From Ruegeria arenilitoris (lineage in GTDB: Bacteria; Pseudomonadota; Alphaproteobacteria; Rhodobacterales; Rhodobacteraceae), in assembly GCF_013030985.1 (NCBI RefSeq), contig NZ_WPYP01000016.1, positions 1 to 64,000 on the forward strand: a stretch of DNA of 64,000 bases. Reading direction: 5' to 3'. Shown piece by piece: positions 8,725 to 17,152 of this stretch. A model generated the notes under the pieces. The model worked only from the letters and a program-made list of their open reading frames with translations. It did no database searches and had not been told where the DNA came from. Both the position numbers and the translations under genes were made by a program. How positions within the stretch are numbered: position 1 is the stretch's first letter; each line of letters opens with the position of its first letter.

Positions 8725-11394
8725 ATGTCTTTCTCAACGCCAACCCGCCGCGCCTTTTTGCAAGGGGGTATCGCCACCTTCGGCGCAACTGCTCTGATGA
8801 ATTCCACTGCACTTGCAGCGCTTGACCCCAACTCATTCGGGGGCCGCACATTCCACGCGACCCATTTCGGTCCGTTTGAGGCCGTGGTCCGCGATGGCAA
8901 GCTGATCGGCATCAACAAAATCATGGAGCTTGATGCCCGTCCCACCGAGATGCTGGCCTACGGCGTCATGGACCGTACCTATGACAAGAGCCGGATCAAC
9001 TATCCAATGGTGCGAAAATCCTATCTGGAAGGTTGGGAAAGTGGCGACATCAAGCCTGAATTGCGCGGCAAGGAGGAATATGTCCGCGTCGATTGGGATA
9101 CCGCCTGGAGCCTGGCAGCGAAGGCTTTGCTGGATACTGCCACCAACCACGGAAACGAAGCAATCTTCAGCTCGTCCTATGGCGGCTGGTCGAATGCCGG
9201 CGTGTTCCGTCCGAATGTTCTGCAGGGGCGTTTGATCAATCTGATGGGCGGCTGCACGAACACTGCGGGCGACTGGTCGGCCGGTGCCGGACAGGTTTGC
9301 CTGCCTCATATCATCGGCGACATGGAAGTTTATTCCGCGCAATCCGCCTGGGAAACCATCCGCGACAATACCGAACTGTTTGTGCTTGTCGGCTGTGACC
9401 CGATCAAGAACAACCGGATCGAGTACCGCGTGGCTGACCACGGCATGTATGCCCATTGGGAAGAAATCCGCGATGCGGGCGTCAAGTTCATCTCGATCAA
9501 CCCGCAGCGCACCGCCAGCGACGACTATCTGAACGCAGAATGGAAGCGGATCATACCAAACACCGATACCGCCCTGTTCCTGTCGATGGCCTATCATGCG
9601 CTGGAAAACGGTCTGGAAGATCAGACCTATATGGACAAGTACACAGTCGGCAGCGACAAGTGGATTGCCTATGTGAAAGGTGAAACCGACGGCACACCGA
9701 AAACACCCGCCTGGGCCTCGGCAATCACCGGCATTGACGAGCAGGAAATCAAGGATCTTGCCGAACTCATCGCGTCGTCGAAAACCAGCATCGCGGGTTC
9801 CTGGGCCATCCAACGCGCCCAGCATGGCGAAATGGCCTATTGGTCGCTGATCAACTTTGCGGCCTTGCTTGGCAAGATCGGTAAACCGGGCGAGGGTGTC
9901 GGGTTCTCGTGGCACTACGGTAACGGCGGTATGCCTCAGGGTGGCAACGCCACACCGGTCGGCATGAGTCAGGGCCGGAACTTCGTCAAGAAGATCGTCC
10001 CGGCCTCGCGCATTACCGAGGCGCTGGAAAGCCCGGGCGTGGATTTCTTCTATAACGGACAGACCAACACCTATCCCGACATCAAGATGATCTTCAACGC
10101 CGGCAACAACTTCATGTCGCACCAGCAGGATACCAACCGGCTGATCCGCGCGCTTGAGAAGGTCGACACCATCGTCTCTGTCGATGTGTGGTGGACAGCT
10201 GCAACCCGTTGGGCCGATATCGTTCTGCCTGCGGCCTCGACACTGGAACAGGATGACATCACGTCGGGCGGCACCTATTCGAACGACCGTGTCTACGCGA
10301 TGAAGAAAGTGATCGAACCCATTGGCGAAAGTCTGCCCGACTACGAAATTTTCGAAGGTCTGGCTGACAAGCTGGGTCTGTGGGCGCAGTTTACCGACAG
10401 CGAAGACAAGATGTATCACATCAAACTGGCCTACGAGGCTTCGGGCGCGGCCAAAGAAACCCCGTTCGAGGAGTTCTGGGAAAAGGGTTATGCCCGGATG
10501 CCGGTACCTGCAGAGGCCCGGAAATGGGTACGGCACGGCGAATTCTATACCGACCCGGAAGCAAACCCGTTGCACACAGCCTCGGGCAAGATCGAGATGT
10601 TCTGCGAAAATATCGCAAATATGGAGATCGAGGACTGTCCCGGTATGCCCATGTGGATGGAGAAACACGAATACCTCGGCAACGCCAAGGAAGGTCAGTT
10701 GCATGTCGTGTCACCCCACCCGTGGTACCGCCTTCACAGTCAGATGGACCAGTCGGCAACGCTGCGTGGTATCTATAAAGTTCAGGGGCGCGAGCCGGTG
10801 CGGATCAATGCCGAAGACGCCGCAGCACGCGGTATCGAAGACGGCGATCTGGTCGAGCTTTACAACGACCGGGGCACCGTTATCGCCGGGGCCGTTGTCA
10901 GTGACGAGATCATGCCAGGCGTCGTTTCGATCTACGAAGGTTGCTGGCCGTCGCTGGACAGCAAGGGACGTTGTAACTCGGGTCTGGTGAACTTCCTGAC
11001 TTCGACACAGCGCGCATCGGGTCTCAGCGAGGCCACGTCTGCCAACACGGTACTGATCGAAATGCGCAAATGCGAAGACCCGGAAGGGCCGAACATGGCC
11101 TACGATAAACCGGCGATCATCGAAGACATGGAGCTTGCCGCGATTGATGACGACAAGCTTGGTCTGGAGCGGCTCGAAGCTTTGACGGCATCTCTTTATG
11201 CTGACATGACCCCGGGCGAGAAGATGTTCTTCCAGCGCTGTACTGTCTGTCACGCCCCACGGGAAGTGACCCATTACACGCAACAACAGTGGAAAGGTAT
11301 CGTGCCGTCGATGTTCGAACGGGCCGGCCTTGATGACAGCGAACGCGAACTTGTCATGGAATACTTGATGATGAACGCGGCCGACGCCAACTAA
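8725..11394 (+). CDS. torA: TMAO reductase TorA with C-terminal cytochrome c domain
   Basis: Periplasmic molybdoenzyme that reduces trimethylamine N-oxide to trimethylamine. The ATG at 8725 follows AGGAGG and opens a twin-arginine leader (TPTRRAFLQGGIATFG). The DMSO-reductase-family core has YGGWS carrying the expected molybdenum-ligand serine, GGCTNTAGDWS and the other bis-MGD contacts. At 889 residues it is longer than E. coli TorA (848). The excess is a C-terminal domain of about 60 residues after the molybdopterin-binding domain, with a haem c site CTVCH (Cys839, Cys842, His843) and a candidate axial Met863 (VPSMFERAGL). No torC or torD is nearby, so the fused cytochrome may take electrons directly. 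A 4-gene operon with moaA and two small genes is likely. Confidence 0.93.
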   Translation: MSFSTPTRRAFLQGGIATFGATALMNSTALAALDPNSFGGRTFHATHFGPFEAVVRDGKLIGINKIMELDARPTEMLAYGVMDRTYDKSRINYPMVRKSYLEGWESGDIKPELRGKEEYVRVDWDTAWSLAAKALLDTATNHGNEAIFSSSYGGWSNAGVFRPNVLQGRLINLMGGCTNTAGDWSAGAGQVCLPHIIGDMEVYSAQSAWETIRDNTELFVLVGCDPIKNNRIEYRVADHGMYAHWEEIRDAGVKFISINPQRTASDDYLNAEWKRIIPNTDTALFLSMAYHALENGLEDQTYMDKYTVGSDKWIAYVKGETDGTPKTPAWASAITGIDEQEIKDLAELIASSKTSIAGSWAIQRAQHGEMAYWSLINFAALLGKIGKPGEGVGFSWHYGNGGMPQGGNATPVGMSQGRNFVKKIVPASRITEALESPGVDFFYNGQTNTYPDIKMIFNAGNNFMSHQQDTNRLIRALEKVDTIVSVDVWWTAATRWADIVLPAASTLEQDDITSGGTYSNDRVYAMKKVIEPIGESLPDYEIFEGLADKLGLWAQFTDSEDKMYHIKLAYEASGAAKETPFEEFWEKGYARMPVPAEARKWVRHGEFYTDPEANPLHTASGKIEMFCENIANMEIEDCPGMPMWMEKHEYLGNAKEGQLHVVSPHPWYRLHSQMDQSATLRGIYKVQGREPVRINAEDAAARGIEDGDLVELYNDRGTVIAGAVVSDEIMPGVVSIYEGCWPSLDSKGRCNSGLVNFLTSTQRASGLSEATSANTVLIEMRKCEDPEGPNMAYDKPAIIEDMELAAIDDDKLGLERLEALTASLYADMTPGEKMFFQRCTVCHAPREVTHYTQQQWKGIVPSMFERAGLDDSERELVMEYLMMNAADAN

Positions 11395-11408
11395 GACACC
11401 GGAGACCA

Positions 11409-11436
11409 GCGCGGCCGGGTCAACGCCCGGCCGCGC
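11409..11436 (+). terminator. Strong GC hairpin between torA and moaA
   Basis: A perfect 11-bp stem, GCGCGGCCGGG (11409-11419) with CCCGGCCGCGC (11426-11436), closes a 6-base loop 15 bases after the torA stop. No T-run follows, so it probably stabilises the torA message or partly attenuates read-through rather than ending transcription. Confidence 0.5.
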
Positions 11437-11475
11437 AACACTTAAGATAATCCCCATTACTTGCAGGAGGGTCCG

Positions 11476-12585
11476 ATGCTGGACAACACAAACAGCAGTG
11501 GTTGCGGCCAGAATGCCTACCCTTCTGACCTGACCCCCATCAAAACTGCGCGCATTAGCGCATCTTCGACATCCAAAAGAAAAGCGCGGTATCCGCTAAC
11601 TCCGCTGGTCGATGGTTTTGGCCGAACCGTCAATTATCTGCGCCTGTCCGTCACCGACCGCTGCGACCTGCGCTGCACCTATTGCATGGCCGAGAAGATG
11701 TCCTTTCTTCCCAGGCGCGACCTTCTGAGCCTCGAAGAGCTGGCCCGCCTCAGCGACATTTTCATTCGGCGCGGTGTGCGCAAGCTGCGCATTACCGGAG
11801 GCGAGCCTCTGGTGCGCCGCGATGTAATGGATTTGTTTCGGGATGTGTCGCGGCACCTGCGATCCGGCGTGCTGGATGAATTGACACTCACCACCAACGG
11901 AACATTGCTGGCACACCACGCGGATTGCTTGGCGGCTTGCGGTATAAAGCGGATCAACGTCTCGCTCGACACGCTAAACCCGGATCGATACCGCAGCATG
12001 ACACGGCTTGGTGATATTCGCATGGTTCTGGCTGGGCTGGATGCCGCGCAGGACGCGGGCCTGAAGGTCAAGCTGAACGCGGTTGCCAGCCGAGGTGCGT
12101 TCGAAGACGAAGTTGACGAATTGATCCGCTTTGCCCATGGGCGCGGCATGGGTTTGACCCTGATCGAGGAAATGCCACTGGGCGATACTGGCCTGGACCG
12201 AAATAATAGTGTGTTGTCCCTGCGTGTTCTGCAATCGGACCTGGCGCGCCGATGGACGCTGACCCCGCTAACCCGTAGCTCTGGCGGTCCGGCGCGCTAC
12301 GTTCGGGTTGCAGAGACTGGTGGCCAGCTTGGGTTCATTTCCCCGATGTCCTGCAATTTCTGCGCACTCTGCAATCGGGTGCGGGTCAGTTGCACCGGAC
12401 GCCTTTACACCTGCATGGGCGACGAAGGATCGGTTGATCTGCGCGCAAGCCTGCGCCGATCCGAGGACGAGGTATCGTCCGCCATTCGAAGCGCGTTGCT
12501 GACCAAGCCTGAACGTCACCGCTTCGACATTTCCCAGATGTCAAAACCAGCCGTAGCGCGGCACATGTCCGCGCTTGGCGGATGA
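11476..12585 (+). CDS. moaA: GTP 3',8-cyclase MoaA
   Basis: Radical SAM enzyme for the first step of molybdenum cofactor synthesis, GTP to 3',8-cyclo-GTP. The ATG at 11476 follows CAGGAGGG. An unusually long basic and Ser/Thr-rich N-terminal extension of about 40 residues precedes the core. Present are the radical SAM cysteines CDLRCTYC, the ITGGEPL motif, the C-terminal second iron-sulfur site (CNFCALC then RVRVSC) and the terminal Gly-Gly (ALGG at the end) that completes the MoaA active site. Length is 369 residues against about 330 usual. It lies downstream of torA, so it may be an extra copy that boosts cofactor supply when TorA is made; this is inference. Confidence 0.93.
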   Translation: MLDNTNSSGCGQNAYPSDLTPIKTARISASSTSKRKARYPLTPLVDGFGRTVNYLRLSVTDRCDLRCTYCMAEKMSFLPRRDLLSLEELARLSDIFIRRGVRKLRITGGEPLVRRDVMDLFRDVSRHLRSGVLDELTLTTNGTLLAHHADCLAACGIKRINVSLDTLNPDRYRSMTRLGDIRMVLAGLDAAQDAGLKVKLNAVASRGAFEDEVDELIRFAHGRGMGLTLIEEMPLGDTGLDRNNSVLSLRVLQSDLARRWTLTPLTRSSGGPARYVRVAETGGQLGFISPMSCNFCALCNRVRVSCTGRLYTCMGDEGSVDLRASLRRSEDEVSSAIRSALLTKPERHRFDISQMSKPAVARHMSALGG

Positions 12586-12615
12586 ACCTCTTATAACCTC
12601 ACAGCGAAACGTAAG

Positions 12616-13035
12616 ATGAAACTCGGATCTCCAACCACAGCCACCCCGCATGCTCTTGCCCCGGTTTCGGTGTTTGCCGAAACCATTGAGGTCCAGATGC
12701 TGAACCAAGGTGAAGCGGGAACAATTGTGTTTGAACCGCGATTTGTCTCTGCTCTGGTCGGTGATATCGTGGTCTTCCGCGCAGCGGACAAGGGTCACAA
12801 TGCCGAAACCGTCAAAGGTGTGGTTCCCGGCGGGCAAGCGCCTTTCGTAGGCAAGATCAATGAAGAGGTTGAGCTGACTTCCGATGGCATGATCGGGGTT
12901 AAATTCAAACCGCATCTCGGGATGGGTATGGTTATGGTCATGGAGGACGGCGCTCTTGCTATGCAGGACGGGTTCCTCAACGCCAAGTTACCCAAGAAAG
13001 CATGTGAAGAAATCATTTCCGAAAGCATGAGCTAA
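12616..13035 (+). CDS. Pseudoazurin-like cupredoxin lacking the copper-ligand cysteine
   Basis: A 139-residue cupredoxin of the pseudoazurin type. Visible are EVQMLNQG at the start of the mature domain, GDIVVFRAADKGHNAET with the first ligand His, and the ligand loop FKPHLGMGM where pseudoazurins have CxPHxxMGM. The His and Met ligands are kept, but the Cys is Phe (codon TTC where TGC would give Cys), so a type-1 copper site cannot form in the usual way. The N-terminus (residues 1-21) ends in a plausible FA cleavage point but is weakly hydrophobic for a signal peptide. It lies 30 bases after moaA in the torA transcript. It may be a redox-dead binding protein or a decaying electron carrier. 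Confidence 0.8.
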   Translation: MKLGSPTTATPHALAPVSVFAETIEVQMLNQGEAGTIVFEPRFVSALVGDIVVFRAADKGHNAETVKGVVPGGQAPFVGKINEEVELTSDGMIGVKFKPHLGMGMVMVMEDGALAMQDGFLNAKLPKKACEEIISESMS

Positions 13036-13053
13036 CAAAAAGGAGAGTTGAAG

Positions 13054-13368
13054 ATGACCAGAGATCTGCCCGGCGCCGCAGGTGCGCTTGCCAATAAACA
13101 CCCCGCCATCTGGGACGCCTATTCCGCACTCGGATCAGCAACCGCAGAGGCGGGGAACCTCACGGAACGCGAACGTCGACTTGTTAAACTGGCACTCGCG
13201 ATCGGCGCTGCGTCCGAGGGAGCGGTACATTCACATAGCCGTCGGGGGCTGGCCGAGGGAATTCCGGTCGAAGATTTGCAACAGGTCGCGCTTTTGGCGA
13301 TTGGTCCGCACGGGCTTCCGCGTGCCGTCGCAGCGGGAACGTGGATTTCGGACGTGACCGAGACGTAA
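13054..13368 (+). CDS. Carboxymuconolactone decarboxylase/AhpD-like small protein
   Basis: A 104-residue all-helical protein. LTERERRLVKLALAIGAAS followed by EGAVHSHSRRGLAEG is the core signature of the carboxymuconolactone decarboxylase-like superfamily. The CxxC redox pair of AhpD is absent (the position reads SEGAVHSH), so peroxidase-reductant activity is unlikely. The ATG at 13054 is preferred because AAAAGGAG sits just upstream; a TTG six bases earlier is possible. It is 18 bases after the pseudoazurin-like gene and probably the last gene of the torA operon. Proteins of this cysteine-less subgroup are commonly annotated without a defined substrate. Confidence 0.8.
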   Translation: MTRDLPGAAGALANKHPAIWDAYSALGSATAEAGNLTERERRLVKLALAIGAASEGAVHSHSRRGLAEGIPVEDLQQVALLAIGPHGLPRAVAAGTWISDVTET

Positions 13369-13433
13369 ACAAACGCGAGTAGTGAGATCCTAACCACGTG
13401 TTGCTCGCACTCTGACTCAAGGTAACTCCTGAC

Positions 13434-14258
13434 GGATGTGTCGCAAAATTTGTTGCCCAATTGACGAGCATGCAGGGATTGACGTTTGTTCCTATCGAAT
13501 AGGAATTGAACAGGTTTCAGAACGATCTCCTTGAAAGGCTGCCATTCCCTCAAGGATGTGGTTTTGTACGCAGTTTACTTTTATCTGCGGTACACAGTGT
13601 CTTATCGTGACCTTGAAGAGATCATTGCCGAACGCGGTGTTCTGGTTGACCACGCTACTCTCAATAGGTGGGTTGTGAAGTATTCGCCGGTGGTTGCTGC
13701 ACGTGCGAAATCGAAGAAGCGCCCGACACAGAATTCCTGGCGCATGGACGAAACCTACGTACGTGTTCGTGGCAAATGGATGTACCTCTATTGAGCGGTC
13801 GACAAAGCAGGAGACACTCTTGATTTCATGCTGTCTGAGCGCCGGAACGGAACTGCGGCAACAAAATTCTTTGCCAAAGCGCTGTCGTCAAATGAAACCC
13901 CCGCCAAGATCGTCATCGACAAGAGCGGAGCAAACAAATTCGGAATTCGCGAAATCAACAGAATCCTGAAGCGCTACGGTTGTCCGGCCACTGTGCAGGT
14001 GATCAGGTCCAAATACCTAAACAACATCGTGGAACAGGATCATAGATTTATCAAACGTCGCGTGCGTCACATGTGTGGGTTCAGATCTTTCGAATCTGCG
14101 TCACTAACCGGGACGGTATCGAGGTCGCCAACATGATCCGAAAGAGACAATTTCCAAATACAACTATATCCGGATTTCGACTGTTCGTTCAGTTGGCAGA
14201 AAAAGTGTTCCCAGTGAAATGCCAGAACTTACCGCTCAATAAAGTTTGCGACATAACC
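13434..14258 (+). mobile_element. Decayed IS6-family insertion sequence
   Basis: About 825 bases bounded by degenerate inverted ends: left GGATGTGTCGCAAAA (from 13434) and right TTTGCGACATAACC (to 14258). They match the ends GGTTCTGTCGCAAA and TTTGCGACAGAACC of the intact copy at 55630-56450 with two and one changes. No 8-base target duplication is visible (CTCCTGAC left, AACTTAGG right). It separates the torA operon from the stress-gene block. Confidence 0.8.
13522..14205 (+). pseudogene. IS6-family transposase, inactivated
   Basis: The frame reads like an IS6 (IS26-type) DDE transposase: YLRYTVSYRDLEEIIAERG, then WRMDETYVRVRGKWMYLY, then IVIDKSGANKFGI and NNIVEQDHRFIKRR. Three lesions are visible against the intact copy at 55685-56368. 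The initiating ATG is replaced, a TGA at 13792-13794 stands where the intact copy has Arg (LYRAIDK), and a frameshift near 14105 moves the tail (GIEVANMIRKRQF) to another frame. The gene cannot make a working protein, though the DDE catalytic region is still legible, so decay is recent or moderate. Confidence 0.85.
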
Positions 14259-14340
14259 AACTTAGGCCTGCTACGAAGGCAATGATTTTATCATTGCAGC
14301 ACACTCTCAGCGTTTGCTTCGAACGGCATTCCCACGTTAA

Positions 14341-14787
14341 TTACACGACTGAAAGACAGGCACATTCCGCAAGGTGATTGACACGCTGGGTTGTGCTGCC
14401 TTGAATAAGGGCTCCAACTGAGCCCAATCCGCGACGCCCAGTCACAATCAAATCAGCATTGCAATCCTTCGCACAATTGATGATATTCTCTGCTGGATCA
14501 CCAGTTTCCAGATGTGTTTCTGTAACGGCTTGACTGTATTTTTCTGCAATAGCCTTTCCAGCAGAAAGAATTGTCTCCCCCGCTTTTTGCACTTCTTCGG
14601 CTGATGGCATTGTAGTGGCTGCATGGTAGCCTGCAACAGCTCCCAGCGCGAACGCAACCGTCTGCGGCTGCGGAGTGTGCACCAGATGAATATCCGAGCC
14701 GTACTTCTGCGCTAGATCGCAAGCCACGCTAAGCGCTTTTTCTGAAGCTTCCGAACCATCCAGTCCGACAACAATTTTATTGAACAT
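14341..14787 (-). CDS. Universal stress protein (UspA family)
   Basis: A 148-residue Usp-fold protein. It starts with MFNKIVVGLDGSEASEKAL, the beta-1 strand and nucleotide loop, and ends with VTGRRGLGSVGALIQGSTTQ, matching the ATP-binding G2xG9xG(S/T) motif, then QRVNHLAECACLSVV. The full motif points to the ATP-binding subgroup. GGAGGAA stands just upstream of the ATG on the minus strand. It is transcribed leftward toward the decayed insertion sequence and lies downstream of the formate/nitrite channel gene in the same direction, separated by about 165 bases. Universal stress proteins of this kind are often induced with growth arrest or low oxygen. Confidence 0.92.
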   Translation of the reverse strand: MFNKIVVGLDGSEASEKALSVACDLAQKYGSDIHLVHTPQPQTVAFALGAVAGYHAATTMPSAEEVQKAGETILSAGKAIAEKYSQAVTETHLETGDPAENIINCAKDCNADLIVTGRRGLGSVGALIQGSTTQRVNHLAECACLSVV

Positions 14788-14953
14788 TTCTTCCTCCTAA
14801 ACTCGGTGTTAATAGCCTGCCCACAGACACACATTTTTTATTGAATAGAAGGTAGGTTACCGTACAACGGACAACACCGTAAACGCACTTTTGATCAGCT
14901 TCTTTTTCACCTGTGCTAACTGCAAAAGAATTATTGTGGCTGCCGGGCGATCA

Positions 14954-15823
14954 TCAGTTTCGTGGTTTCACTACTTTTTCTGCAACGTGCTTCTGGTCGT
15001 CCTGCTCCGTTGAGCGCTCAGATTGGTAAAGCGGGTCCTGCCGTTTGGTGCCACCAATAAAGGCAAACCAATAAGCCAGGGCGACGCCACCTGCCCCACC
15101 AACAATATTGCCCAAAGTAACCCACAGCAGATTGGTCGCTGCAGCGAAAATCGGCACAGTTGCCCCCGCTGCCCAGCCCTGCGGGAAGAAATACATATTT
15201 GCAATCGAGTGCTCGAGCCCCAACAACACAAATGCGGTGACGGGCCACAAGACAGCCAGGACTTTACCAGCTACAGTGCGGGCGGCGAAGGACAGCCATA
15301 CGGCAAGGCAAACCAGTCCATTGCATAAAGCCCCGCGGGCGAATGCTTCCATCGGCTCCAATCCCGCTTTGGCATTGGCTATCGCCGCAGCAGTGCTACC
15401 CATCGGCCCCTCGAGCAGGCCGGTAAAGACAAAAGCCAACGCAAGTCCGATGGCACCCGCGAGGTTGCCAACATAGACAATTCCCCAGCTTCGGAACAAC
15501 AAGCTCAGCGGTATCTTGCGGTCAACTGCCGCCATTACCATCAGAACATTGCCTGTGAACAATTCTGCCCCGCCTGCGATTACCAGGATAAGTCCAAGCG
15601 AAAACACTGCGCCACCCAGAACACGGACCGGCCCCGAAGTGCTGTCTGCTCCAGTGATCGCCATTGTATATGCTGCTGCGCCAAACCCTATGAACGCTCC
15701 GGCGAGCATTGCAAGAACAAACATGGGCGCCACTGGCAACTTTGCTTTTGCCACCCCGGCAGTCTCGACTAACGCTGCAATTTCGGCAGGCTTGTGAGCA
15801 TCAAACGGGGTCGGGGTGTTCAT
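14954..15823 (-). CDS. Formate/nitrite transporter (FNT) family channel
   Basis: A 289-residue inner-membrane protein with six hydrophobic segments. It has the FNT signatures FIGFGAAAYTMAITGAD, LILVIAGGAELFTGNVLM (which contains the conserved GAELFTGN loop) and NLAGAIGLA. The gate sequence GLEHSIANMYFFPQGW contains the conserved HSIANM pattern. The longer open frame upstream is not needed: the ATG at 15823 follows TTGGAGGG. The charged C-terminal tail of about 30 residues is cytoplasmic. FNT channels carry formate, nitrite or hydrosulfide; the sequence alone does not decide which, though sulfur oxidation and anaerobic genes nearby leave all three possible. Confidence 0.92.
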   Translation of the reverse strand: MNTPTPFDAHKPAEIAALVETAGVAKAKLPVAPMFVLAMLAGAFIGFGAAAYTMAITGADSTSGPVRVLGGAVFSLGLILVIAGGAELFTGNVLMVMAAVDRKIPLSLLFRSWGIVYVGNLAGAIGLALAFVFTGLLEGPMGSTAAAIANAKAGLEPMEAFARGALCNGLVCLAVWLSFAARTVAGKVLAVLWPVTAFVLLGLEHSIANMYFFPQGWAAGATVPIFAAATNLLWVTLGNIVGGAGGVALAYWFAFIGGTKRQDPLYQSERSTEQDDQKHVAEKVVKPRN

Positions 15824-16156
15824 ATGGCCCTCCAATGTTAGTGCGGATAAACGTAACAGGAAGCTAACGGCCTGTCTTGTGACCTGAAAAATGCGCGAAT
15901 AGAACCGCAAGTGTTCTCCGCTCCACTGAGGTTCAGAAAGGTCCGCCAAGGACGATTTCTGGCAAACGGAAATGGCGAAAAGAACCCGTGCTGCCTTGAC
16001 AGCATTGGGTGACGCGGGGCGCGATAGAGCGCGTAGAATGAAATTTCTATTGGCTGCTCCTGCCTAATAGAGGCAAGCTATTTTGATTTAACGCAATGCA
16101 CCGTGTCGCGTTTTAAGTATGTTCTACTTGTATTATTAACTGATGTTCGCTGGATT
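15824..16156. other. Divergent promoter region of the FNT channel and ABC exporter genes
   Basis: About 330 bases without a supported gene. It holds the leftward promoter of the FNT gene and, at the right end, an AT-rich promoter with an FNR-like box for the exporter operon. Confidence 0.5.
16083..16096. promoter_or_regulatory. FNR/CRP-family-like box upstream of the ABC exporter operon
   Basis: TTGATTTAACGCAA, or TTGCGTTAAATCAA on the other strand, matches TTGAT-N4-ATCAA at 8 of 10 positions. Its centre is about 67 bases before the ATG at 16157. Confidence 0.4.
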
Positions 16157-17152
16157 ATGAAAAAGCGCCTAAGTGCAATGCTGATTGTCATTACCCTGCT
16201 TCTTGTGGGTGCGGGCGCGTACATGCTGGTCTCAAACGGCAACAATGAATTGCCTGTTGGGTTTGTACAGGGCAATGGGCGGATCGAGGCTGAACAAGTA
16301 GAAATAGCCCCTACCTTTGCGGGGCGCGTTGCACAGGTCATGGCGGCCGAGGGCAGCTTGGTTTCGTCGGGTGCACTGCTGGTTGAAATGGATACAGATG
16401 AATTGTCTGCCGCCCTTGACCGGGCCAGTGCCGAAGTTGCACTGGCCCGCCAATCCAAGGCCGAAGCTGAGGCTGTTGTCATCCAGCGAGAAAGCCAGCA
16501 GCGTCGCGCATCGCAAGAGCTTGACCGGGCAAAGGCATTGCTGGCCGGTCAGAATATCTCGATGACTGTCTTTGAAGATCGTGAGACCGCGTTTCAGGTT
16601 GCCGATGCCGTGCTGGGCGCGGCTAAGGCCCGGGTAGCAACGGCGGATAGCCAGATTGCCGCCGCAGAGGCTGAGGTACGCCGGATCGCGGCACAGATAG
16701 AGGATGGTTCTCTCATCGCTCCCGTGCCCGGGCGTGTTCTGTATCGACTGGCCGAGCCCGGCGAGGTTGTCGGAGCGGGCGAACCGATCCTGACGTTGCT
16801 GAGTTTGGAAAACGTCTATATGGAGGTCTTCCTGCCTGCCCGCGAAGCGGGGCTTTTGCCCATTGGCGCCGAAGCGCGTATCGTGCTTGATGCGTTGCCG
16901 GAATTTGCCATTCCTGCAACCGTCACCTTCGTCTCTCCCGAGGCTCAATTCACTCCCAAGCAAGTCGAAACTTTGAGCGAACGCGAGCAGCTGGTTTTTC
17001 GCGTTCGGGTTCGCATTCCCAAAGATCTGGTTTTAGAGCGGATCGAGCATGTTAAAACCGGCCTGCGCGGCATTGCGGTGATCCGGCTTTCTTCCGATGG
17101 CGCATGGCCAGAATATCTGGACAGACGAATTCCGCCCGAGCTGTTCGAATGA
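16157..17152 (+). CDS. HlyD-type membrane fusion protein of an ABC exporter
   Basis: A 331-residue periplasmic adaptor. The N-terminal membrane anchor is at about residues 5-24 (LSAMLIVITLLLVGAGAYML). A biotinyl-lipoyl half motif follows (GNGRIEAEQVEIAPTFAGRV), then a long Ala/Glu/Arg-rich coiled-coil hairpin (about residues 75-175), the second lipoyl half (LIAPVPGRVLYRLAEPGEVV) and a beta-barrel domain. This is the YhiI/YbhG type. ATG 16157 is chosen because it opens the hydrophobic anchor; a GTG at 16103 is possible. Its stop overlaps the start of the following ABC gene (ATGA), so the three-gene exporter operon is tightly coupled. Confidence 0.9.
   Translation: MKKRLSAMLIVITLLLVGAGAYMLVSNGNNELPVGFVQGNGRIEAEQVEIAPTFAGRVAQVMAAEGSLVSSGALLVEMDTDELSAALDRASAEVALARQSKAEAEAVVIQRESQQRRASQELDRAKALLAGQNISMTVFEDRETAFQVADAVLGAAKARVATADSQIAAAEAEVRRIAAQIEDGSLIAPVPGRVLYRLAEPGEVVGAGEPILTLLSLENVYMEVFLPAREAGLLPIGAEARIVLDALPEFAIPATVTFVSPEAQFTPKQVETLSEREQLVFRVRVRIPKDLVLERIEHVKTGLRGIAVIRLSSDGAWPEYLDRRIPPELFE

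Noticed and set aside
8833..10704. Minus-strand frame of 623 codons inside torA
   Set aside because: Shadow of torA, with no ribosome site and no recognisable domain.
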